From the NCBI RefSeq assembly GCF_036188265.1, contig NZ_CP108093.1, positions 6,415,001 through 6,479,000 of the forward strand: 64,000 bases of DNA, written 5' to 3'. This document shows positions 45,001 through 51,680 of this stretch, one piece after another. The position numbers and the translations under genes are program-made. The stretch's first letter is position 1; every line of letters begins with the position of its first letter. The notes beneath the pieces were generated by a model. The model was not told where the DNA came from, did no database searches, and saw nothing but the letters and a program-made list of their open reading frames with translations. Source of the stretch: Streptomyces sp. NBC_00247 (GTDB lineage Bacteria > Actinomycetota > Actinomycetes > Streptomycetales > Streptomycetaceae).

Positions 45001-47941
45001 GCCGTTCGGGCGGCCGGTGCCGGCCGTAGGTGGCCAGCACCGCATGGGCCTCGATCGGGTCGCCCAACACCGTTCCGGTGCCGTGCGCTTCCACGACGTC
45101 GACGTCCGCCGTGGTCAGTCCGGCGTCGGCGAGTGCCGTTCGGATGACTCGCTGCTGGGACGGGCCGTTGGGCGCCGTGAGCCCGTTGGAGGCGCCGTCC
45201 TGGTTGACCGCGCTGCCCCGGACCAGGGCCAGCACTCGGTGCCCGTGGCGCCGCGCGTCCGAGAGTCGCTCCAGTGCGACGACGCCCGCGCCTTCGGCCC
45301 AGGCGGTGCCGTCCGCCGAGGCGGCGAACGACTTGCACCGCGCATCGGGCGACAGGCCACGCTGCCGGGCGAGGTCGAGGAAGACGCGGGGGGTCGACAT
45401 GACGGTCGCCCCTCCGGCCAGGACCAGGTCCGTCTCACCCGAACGCAATGAGCGGCATGCCAGGTGCAAGGCCACCAACGACGACGAACACGCGGTGTCG
45501 ACGGTCACCGCAGGCCCCTCAAGACCCAGCGTGTACGCCACCCGGCCGGAGGCGACAGCTGACAGGCCTCCGGTGATCCGGTATCCCTCGACCGATTCAC
45601 TGGAGTCCCAGCCGTACATCCCCACGAACACCCCGGTCGCGCTGCCGGCCAGGGTCTGTGGGGCGATGCCCGCGTTCTCCAGTGCCTCCCAGGCCACTTC
45701 GAGCACCAGACGCTGCTGCGGATCCATGGCGAGCGCCTCGCTGGGGCTGATCCCGAAGAACCCGGCGTCGAACCCCGCGATGTCGTCGAGGAACCCTCCC
45801 TCACGGACATACGTCGTGCCCGGACGGTCCGGGTCCGGATCGTAGAGCGTGTCCAGGTCCCACCCACGGTCGGTGGGAAACGCGGAGATCACGTCGCGGC
45901 CGCCGACCGAGACCTCCCACAAGTCGGCCGCCGAGGCGACGCCCCCGGGAAACCGGCAGCCGATGCCCACGATCGCGACCGGATCGTCGTCGCGAGTGAT
46001 CCGGGCCGGCCGCAGGTCGTCAGAGGCGGGCAGGTCGATGGCCGAGCGGCTGTCAGTGGTGTGGCCGGTCAGGTGTGCGGCCAGCCCGGCCGGCGTCGGA
46101 TGGTCGAAGACCGCGGTCGCGTCGACCCGCTCTCCGATCGCCGCCGAGAGCCGCTCGGCCAGTTCGATCGCGTTGAGGGAGCTGAGACCGAGGTCCTGGA
46201 AGCTGTGGTCGTTCGGCACGGCATCGGCGTCGTGGTGACCCAGTTGGGCGGCGATCTCGGCTCGGACCACCCTGATCAGGCTGTCGTCGGACGCGCGTGG
46301 TGCCGCCCCGGCCGGGTGAACGGTGTCGGCATCCGACCGGTCGAACGCGTAGGTGGGCAGATCGACCGAGCGGGCGCCGGTTCCCGTGAACACGGCTGCC
46401 CAGTCCACCTCGCCGCCGGACACGAACTCGTGTGCCGCCGCCGACAACCGCTGTGCCGCCGGGCCGACCACGCTCGGCCCGGACCCGTTAATCAACTCCC
46501 GCAGACCGGACTCGAGTTCGGTCCGATCACGGCCGAGAACGACCGCGCGGACCGGGAACTGTGTCCGAGTGGTCGCCAGCGAGAACCCTACGTCCACCGG
46601 CTCGGATTCGGTGACCCGGTCGAGCAGCCGCTCGGCCTGCCCGCGCAGGGAGTGCCGGGTCTTCGCCGACAACACCCATGGCACCACCGGCAAGCGCGAC
46701 AGCGGGGGCGAACTCGGCACCGGGGCCGGGGGCGCCTCGACCAGCACCACGTGGCAGTTCGTGCCACCGAGTCCGAACGAACTGACGCCGGCCACGGCCG
46801 GCCCGTCCGGCCAGCGCACAGCCTGCGTGTTGACCCGAAGGTTCAGATCCGCAAGCGGTATGTCCGGGTTGGGCGTCGTGAAGTGCAGACTCGCCGGCAC
46901 TTGCCGATTCTGCAGGCTCAACACGGTCTTGAGCAGGCCGGCGATCCCGGCTGCTGCCTCCAGGTGGCCGATGTTCGTCTTGACGGACCCGACCAGCAGC
47001 GGTGTTGTCCGGGTGGCGACGGTGCCCAGGGCGGCCCCGAGGCCGGCCGCTTCAACCGGGTCGCCCACGGCAGTGCCGGTTCCGTGCAACTCGACGTACT
47101 GAACCGTGCCGGGGTCGACCCCGGCACGGTCGTACGCCCGTGAGAGCAGGGCCTGCTGGGCGGTGGCGCTGGGCACCGTCAGCCCGTCGGTGCGCCCGTC
47201 GTTGTTCACCGAGCTGCCGGCGATGACCGCGACGATCCTGTCGTCGTCGGCAAGCGCGTCGGACAGCCGTTTCAGCACGACGAGGCCGCCGCCTTCACCG
47301 CGTACGAACCCGTTGGCGCGGCTGTCGAACACATGGCACCGGCCGTCCGGGGACAGCACGCCCATCTCGGCCAGGCCGCTCTGGGTGTCCGGGGCCACCA
47401 TCAGGCTTACCCCGCCGGCGATGGCCAGGTCGCACTCACCGCTCTGCAGCGACTGCACGGCCAAGTGCACCGCGACCAACGACGAGGACTGCCCGGTGTC
47501 CACGGTGAGGCTTGGACCGTTCAGGCCCAGGGCGTGGGACAACCGGTTGGCCACCATGGCGCGTTGTCGTCCGGTGAAGGCGTAGTGGTCGGGCGCGGAC
47601 AGCGGCGTGGTCTCTTGCGGCGCCGACACGAACACGCCGGTCTGTGTGCCGGCCAGCCGAGCTGTGAGCAGCCGCGCGTGCTCCAACGACTCCCAGCCCA
47701 GTTCCAGCATCAGCCGCTGGTGCGGGTCCATGACGCCGGCTTCCCGCGGGAAGATGTCGAAGAAGCCGGCGTCGAATCCGGTGATGTCGTCGAGGAACGC
47801 CCCGCGGCGCCCGGTCATCCGGTCCGGCGGCGGGTCGGTGACCGCGTCGGTGCCCGAACACAGCAGGCGCCAGAACGCGTCAGGCCCGTTCGCCCCGGGT
47901 AGTCGGGCGGCCATGCCTATGATCGCGAACCCGTCTGTCAT
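36029..47941 (-). CDS. Type I modular PKS: AT-less KSQ loading module plus two KS-AT-DH-KR-ACP modules
   Basis: 3970 residues. Loading module: KSQ with Gln151 in DTGQSSSL replacing the Cys, AT missing (KS-AT linker fused to VDLPTYAFDRSD), ACP ~586 (LGLSSL). Module 1: KS Cys ~818; AT ~1177-1450 with GTSQGE (~1263) and RASHSHL (~1361), so a substituted malonyl (methyl- or ethylmalonyl); DH HTAAGATLLP (~1563); KR TGGTGGLG (~1978) with LDD and NYAAAN; ACP ~2265. Module 2: KS Cys ~2485; AT GHSFGE and YAFHS (~3028), malonyl; DH HSVAGSVLAP (~3235); KR ~3615 with LED (B-type) and NYAAAN; ACP ~3893. The tail (LIDTMDVEELIAVAL) is probably a docking segment. Predicted intermediate: a conjugated dienoyl chain with one alkyl branch, passed to the KS-ACP protein. 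The start follows GAGGAG. Confidence 0.95.
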   Translation of the reverse strand: MTDGFAIIGMAARLPGANGPDAFWRLLCSGTDAVTDPPPDRMTGRRGAFLDDITGFDAGFFDIFPREAGVMDPHQRLMLELGWESLEHARLLTARLAGTQTGVFVSAPQETTPLSAPDHYAFTGRQRAMVANRLSHALGLNGPSLTVDTGQSSSLVAVHLAVQSLQSGECDLAIAGGVSLMVAPDTQSGLAEMGVLSPDGRCHVFDSRANGFVRGEGGGLVVLKRLSDALADDDRIVAVIAGSSVNNDGRTDGLTVPSATAQQALLSRAYDRAGVDPGTVQYVELHGTGTAVGDPVEAAGLGAALGTVATRTTPLLVGSVKTNIGHLEAAAGIAGLLKTVLSLQNRQVPASLHFTTPNPDIPLADLNLRVNTQAVRWPDGPAVAGVSSFGLGGTNCHVVLVEAPPAPVPSSPPLSRLPVVPWVLSAKTRHSLRGQAERLLDRVTESEPVDVGFSLATTRTQFPVRAVVLGRDRTELESGLRELINGSGPSVVGPAAQRLSAAAHEFVSGGEVDWAAVFTGTGARSVDLPTYAFDRSDADTVHPAGAAPRASDDSLIRVVRAEIAAQLGHHDADAVPNDHSFQDLGLSSLNAIELAERLSAAIGERVDATAVFDHPTPAGLAAHLTGHTTDSRSAIDLPASDDLRPARITRDDDPVAIVGIGCRFPGGVASAADLWEVSVGGRDVISAFPTDRGWDLDTLYDPDPDRPGTTYVREGGFLDDIAGFDAGFFGISPSEALAMDPQQRLVLEVAWEALENAGIAPQTLAGSATGVFVGMYGWDSSESVEGYRITGGLSAVASGRVAYTLGLEGPAVTVDTACSSSLVALHLACRSLRSGETDLVLAGGATVMSTPRVFLDLARQRGLSPDARCKSFAASADGTAWAEGAGVVALERLSDARRHGHRVLALVRGSAVNQDGASNGLTAPNGPSQQRVIRTALADAGLTTADVDVVEAHGTGTVLGDPIEAHAVLATYGRHRPPERPVLLGSLKSNIGHAQAAAGIAGLIKMVAAMDHGTVPATLHVDAPSSHISWSTGAVQLATSTQDWPDTGRPRRAAVSSFGISGTNAHVILEQAPAQADKAQDEPPWSAVPWVLSAKTPDALRGQAQRLLAPAAEHDAADIGRSLATGRSRFAHRAVVIGTDSTDLIAGLSAVAAGLPAENVTYGQAAENPGKTAFVFPGQGVEWMGMAAELLDCAPVFAARMADCARIIDPLVDWSLLDTVRETADDSWLARVDVVHPMLFAVMVSLAEQWRSLGVRPDAVVGTSQGEIAAACLAGAISLTEGCRLIVARSRLMAEQLSGAIVSVAATESVVAPRLLPGLTIAGVSGPNGTTVAGPVDTLAEFTAELRAAGLRARTVAPRASHSHLVDPLEEQFADLASFVRPSAASVPIYSTVTGAAIAGEDLNPAYWYQNCRQPVAFRRSVEALLADGFTHFVECAPHAALGIHIEQTAEQDGRTVTVTGSLRRGEGGPARFLTSAAQRYVRGGEVTWDSVFGDARQVPLPTYAFDRKRYWLEPKPHTDVTGLGLAVADHPMLGAVAELPDTDTTLLTGRLSLATHGWLADHTAAGATLLPATAFVELALRAGAEAGRESVRELVIQTPLVLPEQGSVDIRVVGGANEVTIHSRTDRGWVTHARGELAAQKTDGPPQPAAWPPFDATEVDLSDAYPRLAERGYGYGPAFRGLRAMWRRGDEVFAEVALPAEADAAGFALHPALLDAALHAALFTVAGHGMALPFSWSDVRLFATGATALRVVITPGGPDEVSLAAYDESGRPVCAVGSIVLRQVSSEQQAAISRAGRFTVHQLLELDWRPLARPRAIPVSVVAWDDLDRTAPIPNVVALDGGFGSGTEPDAAGPDMVARTHAATHRMLGVLQDWLADERSADSILLVFTRGAVGPAGDGPSDPVAAAVWGLVRAAQVEAPGRFVLVDSDADIDFATVVASGEPEVVIRSGVLHTSRLAPVPASAAPGGIDPTGPTLITGGTGGLGSVLARHLVTRHGVRRLVLASRRGPDAPGARELVAELAGLGATAQVVSCDVTDRAALASLVTPELTTVIHTAGVLDDGVLDSLTPERMDSVLSPKADAAWYLHEATARTGAKLVLFSSVLGVCGGAGQANYAAANAFLDALAAHRHARGLPTLSIGWGLWDHTTGMAGRLRDADIVRLERRGLVELPVDAGLDLFDAAIAQHRPYVVAMPVDRAALRVSADLGELPSALRDLAPPRRQPSPTTGPAPADLLALTRAEAAVVLGRGGELIDPDRKFRDLGFDSLLAVELRNRLKTATGMSLPAAVVFDYPTPAALADYLRDRAAGRTARADEQAAAAVDATDPIVVVGIGCRFPGGIDSPGDLWETVVNGREVIGDFPADRGWPMSGPSLRQGGFLADAGAFDAAFFGINPHEAAAMDPQQRLLLEVCWEAVERAGIAPESLAGSRTGVFAGIMAQEYGAGVDDAAAGVEGYRLVGSQGSVASGRVAYALGLEGPAITVDTACSSSLVAVHLATRSLQSDECELALVGGATVMATPRVFVEFAKQGGLAADGRCKSFGAAADGTGWSEGAGVLVLERLSRARAHGHRVLAVVRGSAVNQDGASNGLTAPNGPSQQRVIRSALAGAGLSPADVDVLEAHGTGTVLGDPIEAEAILATYGQGRPADRPLLLGSVKSNLGHTQAAAGMAGMIKMIGALDRGIVAPTLHADPPTSAVDWSGGAVALATESVDWPRTGQPRRAAVSAFGISGTNAHVILEQAPPQPEQVAVERNWPVLPWVLSARTKPALRGQAARLLAHVRTNENLGPAAVASALVATRSRLPHRTVVTGADRAELLDRLAEAAHAEPAEPTTGPVVFLFPGHGGQYAAMGAALHAEFPVFAAALDGVLAELDVHLGRSLGDLLFAAKGSPEAAILQDRTEFTQPALFAIEVALFRLVESFGLRPDYLLGHSFGELAAAHVAGVLSLPDAARMITARGRVMGALPPGSMVQILAGADEVESVLEPGVSIAAVNTKDATVVSGAPDAVERVVERCRARGWRSLRLRTRYAFHSAGLDGLLGEFAAVAREVTYHPATIPIMSGVTGELAGDEDLRSADYWLRHARQTVQFLPCVNALAEQGARTFVEIGPGRALTTLVAQAIPTEVTALPLLRGDRAELAGLLPALGELFARGLPLDLRTMFGEPTGPFAELPTYAFDRRHYWLRPEPPAAPTGLGFVATDHPVLTALMELPDSGTVVLSGSVSRNSPGWMADHSVAGSVLAPGTFFAELALRTGAEIGADTVRELVIQAPLVLPEQGRLSLQVVAHPTGEVVVSARADEPTAPWVVHARGSVTTADRAAPARQVVWPPPSAVPIDPDGAYDRLADQGLDYGPAFRGLRAIWRDGDDVLAEVAADVDTTGYGLHPALLDAALQAWLSGTGRSGSDVPFAWQNVMLHRAGADRLRVRLSPAGPDGVSVAVHDGTGRPVLTAESVRLRPMSASARRVQELAWIPLPSTPATVSASFGDVAVLDGFSGSGDVVSSVHEATRKVLAALTAPTAQRLVIVTHGAVGLPGEDVPDLAGAAVWGLVRSAQIEQPGRFVLVDTDGELDLPAVMATGEPQLMIRSGVAHTARLAPLPQPSEGVSPFSPESTVLITGGTGGLGALFARHLVAAHGVRRLVLASRRGPAAPEAPALRAELTELGATVEIVACDVADPAAVAGLVTPGLTAVVHAAGVLEDGVLESLTPRRLDAVLAAKADAAWNLHRATLGFDLTAFVLFSSVAGMLGSAGQANYAAANSFLDGLAAHRRARGLPAVSIAWGLWAGQRGMTEHLRDADLARLRDRGLAAISESDGLAMFDAALTAPRAQVAAVTLRSPVRPSRQDDALRLRQELARLDPDEQRQRVLDLLGHELVTLLGHSEAQPLDADRTFRDLGVDSLTAIELRNALAPLTDAPLPATVVFDYPTPAALTDHIHRTLVAPLSDAAPDQKELIDTMDVEELIAVALGEDGSR
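44724..45988. repeat. Long direct repeat: KS copy 2 (module 1 of the large PKS)
   Basis: Partner of the copy at 34463-35742 in the terminal module; blocks 44724-45547 and 45621-45988. The unmatched patch 45548-45620 encodes the KS stretch just before SGRVAYTLGLEG. Confidence 0.9.
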
Positions 47942-47986
47942 GATGCGTCTCCTCGACGAAATTCCGAATGGCGAGCGGGGTGCCGG

Positions 47987-48433
47987 TCAGGAGTTGGCGG
48001 CAGCCTGGCGGAACGCGGAAGTGTCGGGCGGCGTAATCTTGCCCAACTGCGTCAGCAGGACGTGCAGGTCGTTGCAGGCCCAGTGATCGCTCACACGTCC
48101 GTCACGGACCCGCGCGATGTGCATCTCGTTCCAGCTGATGGTGCGTCCGGTCGGCTCCACGCCGAACGCCGGGCCCGTGTGTGTGCCGGTCAGCCGGACG
48201 TGCTGGATGACGAATTCGCCGTCCTCGAAGTCACGGATGATCTCGGCCTTCAGGTCCGGGAAGCCTTTTCGCTCGACCCGGATCACCGACTTGACGCCTT
48301 CGCGGCCGGATTCCATTCCGGGTGCCGCGTTGTGATTGACGAAGTCCTCCGTCATCAGTTCGTCGAGGACCTCGGTCTTGCCCTGAGAAAATCCCTCAGT
48401 CAGAATGCGGCGAATGTTGATCTTGTCAGACAC
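47987..48433 (-). CDS. SnoaL-like ester cyclase/hydroxylase-fold protein
   Basis: A 148-residue alpha+beta barrel protein of the SnoaL/ester-cyclase type: LDELMTEDFVNHNAAPGMESGREGVK, FPDLKAEIIRDFEDGEFV, HTGPAFGVEPTGR, and WNEMHIARVRDGRVSDHWACND. SnoaL proteins close polyketide rings by intramolecular aldol reactions; other members hydroxylate. GTG start after AAGGAG, overlapping the MBL gene by 8 nt; the large PKS starts 45 nt downstream. Which substrate it meets (type I or type II chain) is unknown. Confidence 0.87.
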   Translation of the reverse strand: MSDKINIRRILTEGFSQGKTEVLDELMTEDFVNHNAAPGMESGREGVKSVIRVERKGFPDLKAEIIRDFEDGEFVIQHVRLTGTHTGPAFGVEPTGRTISWNEMHIARVRDGRVSDHWACNDLHVLLTQLGKITPPDTSAFRQAAANS

Positions 48434-49304
48434 GATGTTCTCCTTGGAAGGGTTTTCCGGATATCTCGGCGAGAGCTACCTGGATGTTCACGAGAGTGCG
48501 TTCCGGTTCGAGCCAGCCCGCTGCCGGTCCCGGATCGAACCGGGCCCACACCGCCTCCGCGGACAGTCGCTCGGCGTCCGCCAGGCGGGCGGAGGCGAGC
48601 ACCCGGTCGAAATAGTCGGCCAGTTCGTGCAGTGCCTCGATCCCGGCCGGCCGGCCATGGCCGGGAAGGACCACCCGGGGACGCAGCGCGATCAGCTGGT
48701 CCAGGGCCGTGCGCCAGCGGCCGACCCGCCCGTGCACGGCCAGTGGCGTCACCCCCGCGAAGCACAGGTCGCCGGTGGCCAGCACCCGTTCGGCAGGCAG
48801 CCAGACCGCGAGGTCGGCCGCCGAATGGCTGTCCGTGAACTCGAGCACGCGCGCGGCGCCGGGCAACGCGCTTTCGATGCCGGCGGGGGGCACCGGTTCG
48901 GCGGCCGTGCTGTCCCAGTCCGCCAGCCGCGTCGCGAACCTCGGCATCACCTTGGCGAGCAGCGCGGGGAGGCCGGGTTCGCCGATCATCCTGCGCATCC
49001 CGTCGGCGGTGCGTGGGTGAGCGATGATCGGCACCCCCTCGAACAGGATGTTCCCGCCGATGTGGTCAGTGTGGATGTGTGTGTTGACGACCAACTCGGC
49101 GGCCCGGCCCCTGCGGCCCAGCGCGCTCACGATGTCGGCCGCCATCTCCGGCAGCAGCATCGTGTCGATCACTGTGGTCGGTTCGTCGAGAAGTAGCACG
49201 CTGTTCGACAGGCCGGCGCTGCCGTCGCCGTTCACCACCGCGATCACGCCGTCGGAGACTTCCATCTCCTGGCGCACGGGTAGTCCGACCGGCATGGCTG
49301 TCAT
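48426..49304 (-). CDS. MBL-fold metallohydrolase
   Basis: A 292-residue metallo-beta-lactamase-fold enzyme. Zinc ligands are visible in NTHIHTDHIGG (HxHxDH), HSAADLAVWL (third His near 195), GDLCF (bridging Asp) and LPGHGRP (last His). Such enzymes in polyketide clusters act as thioesterases, lactonases or cyclases. It is coupled by ATGA to the small SnoaL-like gene upstream. A hydrolytic release or lactone-opening role is inferred; the substrate is unknown. Confidence 0.9.
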   Translation of the reverse strand: MTAMPVGLPVRQEMEVSDGVIAVVNGDGSAGLSNSVLLLDEPTTVIDTMLLPEMAADIVSALGRRGRAAELVVNTHIHTDHIGGNILFEGVPIIAHPRTADGMRRMIGEPGLPALLAKVMPRFATRLADWDSTAAEPVPPAGIESALPGAARVLEFTDSHSAADLAVWLPAERVLATGDLCFAGVTPLAVHGRVGRWRTALDQLIALRPRVVLPGHGRPAGIEALHELADYFDRVLASARLADAERLSAEAVWARFDPGPAAGWLEPERTLVNIQVALAEISGKPFQGEHRV

Positions 49305-49690
49305 GACTGAAGTGCGCGGATCTGCTGGACCAGGCCGGTCCGGTCGAGCATGGCGTGCCAGGACACGATGCGGCCGGCGTCGGCTCGGACGGTCTCCACG
49401 ACGTTCCAGGTCAGCCGCTGGCCGGCCCCCTTGGGCACGCCGGACATCGTGAGCTCGACCGACAGCGCGGAGCCGTCCGCGGACTCGATGACTCCGTCGA
49501 CCTTGCGCTCCAGCTCCGTGTACAGCCCGTGCTGCTGCACGAACATCTCAGCAAGACGCTTCGCGCCCGTCTTGCCCTGGCTCGCGGTACGGATCTCCAG
49601 TTCGGCGTCGCACAGATCGGCGGCCGCCGCGGGGTCGCCCGCGTCAACCACCGCGTAGACGGACTCCCATAGTTCCCTTGCGGATTTCAT
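49301..49690 (-). CDS. Small SnoaL/NTF2-like protein
   Basis: A 129-residue NTF2-fold protein: SARELWESVYAVVDAGDPAAAADL, ADLCDAELEIRT, LAEMFVQQHGLYTELERKVDG, LSVELTMSG and the typical C-terminal VETVRADAGRIVSWHAMLD. Cyclase, isomerase or hydrolase functions occur in this fold. Both ends overlap neighbours as ATGA, so it is part of a rigid translational relay. Function not assignable. Confidence 0.83.
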   Translation of the reverse strand: MKSARELWESVYAVVDAGDPAAAADLCDAELEIRTASQGKTGAKRLAEMFVQQHGLYTELERKVDGVIESADGSALSVELTMSGVPKGAGQRLTWNVVETVRADAGRIVSWHAMLDRTGLVQQIRALQS

Positions 49691-50028
49691 CGTCGGCTCT
49701 CCTCATTCCCGGACACGATCCACTCGACCTGGTACACGTGCACGTCCACGTCGTCGGCATACTTGTGAAGTTCCAGAATCAAAGCGCGGCCCGCCTCGCT
49801 GCGGATGTGTTCTTGAAAGGCCGCGAGTTCGCTCCACTGCGCGTAGTTCGTCACCCGGCTGCCGTCGAGGCTGCAGTGCACATTCGCCGAGATGAAGCCG
49901 GGCATGTGCCGGATGATGTCGTCGGTCTCCTTGCGGATCGCGACGGACAGGGCATCCTGGTTCTCCGGCTTGCAGTGGAAGACGTTGATGTAGGTCATCA
50001 GACGGTCTTCTGTGGAGATACTGCTCAT
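49687..50028 (-). CDS. Antibiotic biosynthesis monooxygenase (ABM) domain protein
   Basis: A 113-residue ferredoxin-like-fold protein: INVFHCKPENQDALSVAI, MPGFISANVHCSLDGSRVTNYAQW and YQVEWIV. ABM proteins such as anthrone oxygenases oxidise aromatic polyketides without cofactors; some are cyclases or have no known catalysis. The ATG overlapping the upstream stop is used, though an internal Met 10 codons on is nearer the domain. It sits beside a cupin-ABM fusion, suggesting they act in sequence or as a heteromer. Confidence 0.88.
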   Translation of the reverse strand: MSSISTEDRLMTYINVFHCKPENQDALSVAIRKETDDIIRHMPGFISANVHCSLDGSRVTNYAQWSELAAFQEHIRSEAGRALILELHKYADDVDVHVYQVEWIVSGNEESRR

Positions 50029-50753
50029 GACCGTGTCGCCTTCGTCTCGGCAACTACGTTGAAACTACGGAACTCCGGATCTGAGTAGCATGCCTGCATC
50101 GGCCGAACCAGTTCCTTGTGTTCCGTGGATTGCTCCCAGGCGAAGAATTCCGCCATGGAGTCCCACTCGCTGACGATCAGCCACTTGTCCGGATTGTCGG
50201 GCGACTGGCAGATCTGGTCGCGAATGTGCCCGGGGGTCGCCGCTACGTTGAACCGGACTTTCTCGTAGGCGGCCAGGAAGCCTTCCCGCTTCTCCTCCGC
50301 GACCGTCACCATGAACAGGATGCGGGCCGTGCCGGCCGCGGCATCGGTGCTCTCGGTCTGTGTCTCACCGAGGACTTCGGTGTCCACGTGCGCCAACGAC
50401 GGGTCCGGCGCAAGCGGGCCGGTGTGGTACACGGCCAGCGACTCTGTCGTGCCCACATTGCGCAGCCGGTGCCGCTTGCCGATGGGTACGTAGATGCCGT
50501 CACCGGCCCCCAGTGCCCAGTCCTCACCCTCTGCCTCGAGAACCAGGTCGCCGTTGACGACGAACAGGAACTCCTCGGAATAGGGGTGAAAATGCTCCAC
50601 CACGTATTCGCCGGGCTGGAGGACAACCGTGCCCATATAGCCCGATCGACTCCCCACCGAACCGGGATGGAGCACCATGCGTAACTGGCCACCGCGTGCC
50701 CGGTAGGGCTCTATTTCGGCGGCGCTGATTCGACTCACCCGTGAATTGCTCAT
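50025..50753 (-). CDS. Cupin-ABM fusion protein (polyketide cyclase/oxygenase)
   Basis: A 242-residue two-domain protein. Residues ~20-125 form a cupin with metal motif HFHPYSEEFLFVVNGD and second motif near IPIGKRHRLRNVG; residues ~140-240 form an ABM domain (ILFMVTVAEEKREGFLAAYE, TPGHIRDQIC, WLIVSEWDSMAEFFAW). Cupin and ABM proteins occur as separate genes in aromatic polyketide clusters, as cyclase and oxygenase; here they are fused. It is the first gene of the long minus-strand operon, preceded by a 129-bp region with a weak heptamer pair (TTCCGCT and TTCTGCG, 50817-50800). Confidence 0.9.
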   Translation of the reverse strand: MSNSRVSRISAAEIEPYRARGGQLRMVLHPGSVGSRSGYMGTVVLQPGEYVVEHFHPYSEEFLFVVNGDLVLEAEGEDWALGAGDGIYVPIGKRHRLRNVGTTESLAVYHTGPLAPDPSLAHVDTEVLGETQTESTDAAAGTARILFMVTVAEEKREGFLAAYEKVRFNVAATPGHIRDQICQSPDNPDKWLIVSEWDSMAEFFAWEQSTEHKELVRPMQACYSDPEFRSFNVVAETKATRS

Positions 50754-50882
50754 GAATTAACTATCTCTGCAATTCTCTCGCGTCGCATCAGGGATGATCC
50801 GCAGAAGTTCAGCGGAAAACCCGCAGCCGATTGCGGCCGGGAAGATACGTGTGCTGGTGGCGGGATTTTGCTTTCGCTCAGT

Positions 50883-51680
50883 TCACAGGGAGGGCGCCAC
50901 GGTGGCACGGAAGCCGTGCACACAGGCGTACACGGCCAATTGGGTCCTGTCGCGCAGGTCGAGCGCGCGCAGCAACGAGGAGATGTGCGATTTCACCGTG
51001 GGGCGGCCCAGCTGTAGCTGTCGGGCGATCTCCACATTGGCAAGTCCATGCCCGATCAGGCCAAGAATCTGCCGCTGTCGTGGGGTGAGTTTCACCTCGC
51101 TGCCGGGCCTGACCGGAACTTCGGGGGAGCCGCTGTGGCGCAGGGCGGCAATCAGTCCGCCGGCCACCTGGGGGTCCAGCGCCGCACCGCCCCGGTCGAC
51201 CGCCCGGATCGCGTCGACGAGCCTCTGCACCGGTGTGTCCTTGTGGAGAAAACCCGCCGCGCCACCGTGGAGTACCTTCATCGCGGTCTCCAGATCCAGG
51301 TTGGCCGAGAGTGCCAGAACCTTCACCTCGTGCTCCGCGGTCCGGTTCATCAACTGTCTGGCCAGCATGTCCTCGATGTCGAATCCGTCCACGTCCATCA
51401 GCAGCACGCGTGGCCGTTGGTCCCCCAGCCACCGAGGGCTGTAATGGTCGGTATCCAATTCGGCCACCACGGCGATCCCTGTTATGTCGCGCAATACGGT
51501 TGCGAGGCCTGCCCGGTACACGCTGGAACCGCTGCAGACGCCGACCGGCAGCAAACCACTGAGGTCCTGCACAAAGTTTTTCGGGACCCCCTGGGCAGTG
51601 GTAGGGGCTCCCGCGGATCGGTCGGGCTCAGGATTTTCCCCAGAGCCGGCCGTCCTGGGGTACGCAGGGATGACCACCAT
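50883..51680 (-). CDS. Atypical LuxR-family response regulator
   Basis: A 265-residue regulator. The C-terminal LuxR helix-turn-helix is clear (KLTPRQRQILGLIGHGL, VEIARQLQLGRPTVKSHI). The receiver-like part keeps LLMDVDGFD and GFLHKD, but where receivers have two acidic residues it reads VGVCSGSSVYRAGL, so metal-dependent phosphorylation is doubtful. ATG at 51680 after AAGGGAG is chosen; upstream in-frame codons lack an RBS. No kinase gene is adjacent. It lies just upstream of the long biosynthetic operon on the same strand and probably regulates it. Confidence 0.87.
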   Translation of the reverse strand: MVVIPAYPRTAGSGENPEPDRSAGAPTTAQGVPKNFVQDLSGLLPVGVCSGSSVYRAGLATVLRDITGIAVVAELDTDHYSPRWLGDQRPRVLLMDVDGFDIEDMLARQLMNRTAEHEVKVLALSANLDLETAMKVLHGGAAGFLHKDTPVQRLVDAIRAVDRGGAALDPQVAGGLIAALRHSGSPEVPVRPGSEVKLTPRQRQILGLIGHGLANVEIARQLQLGRPTVKSHISSLLRALDLRDRTQLAVYACVHGFRATVAPSL

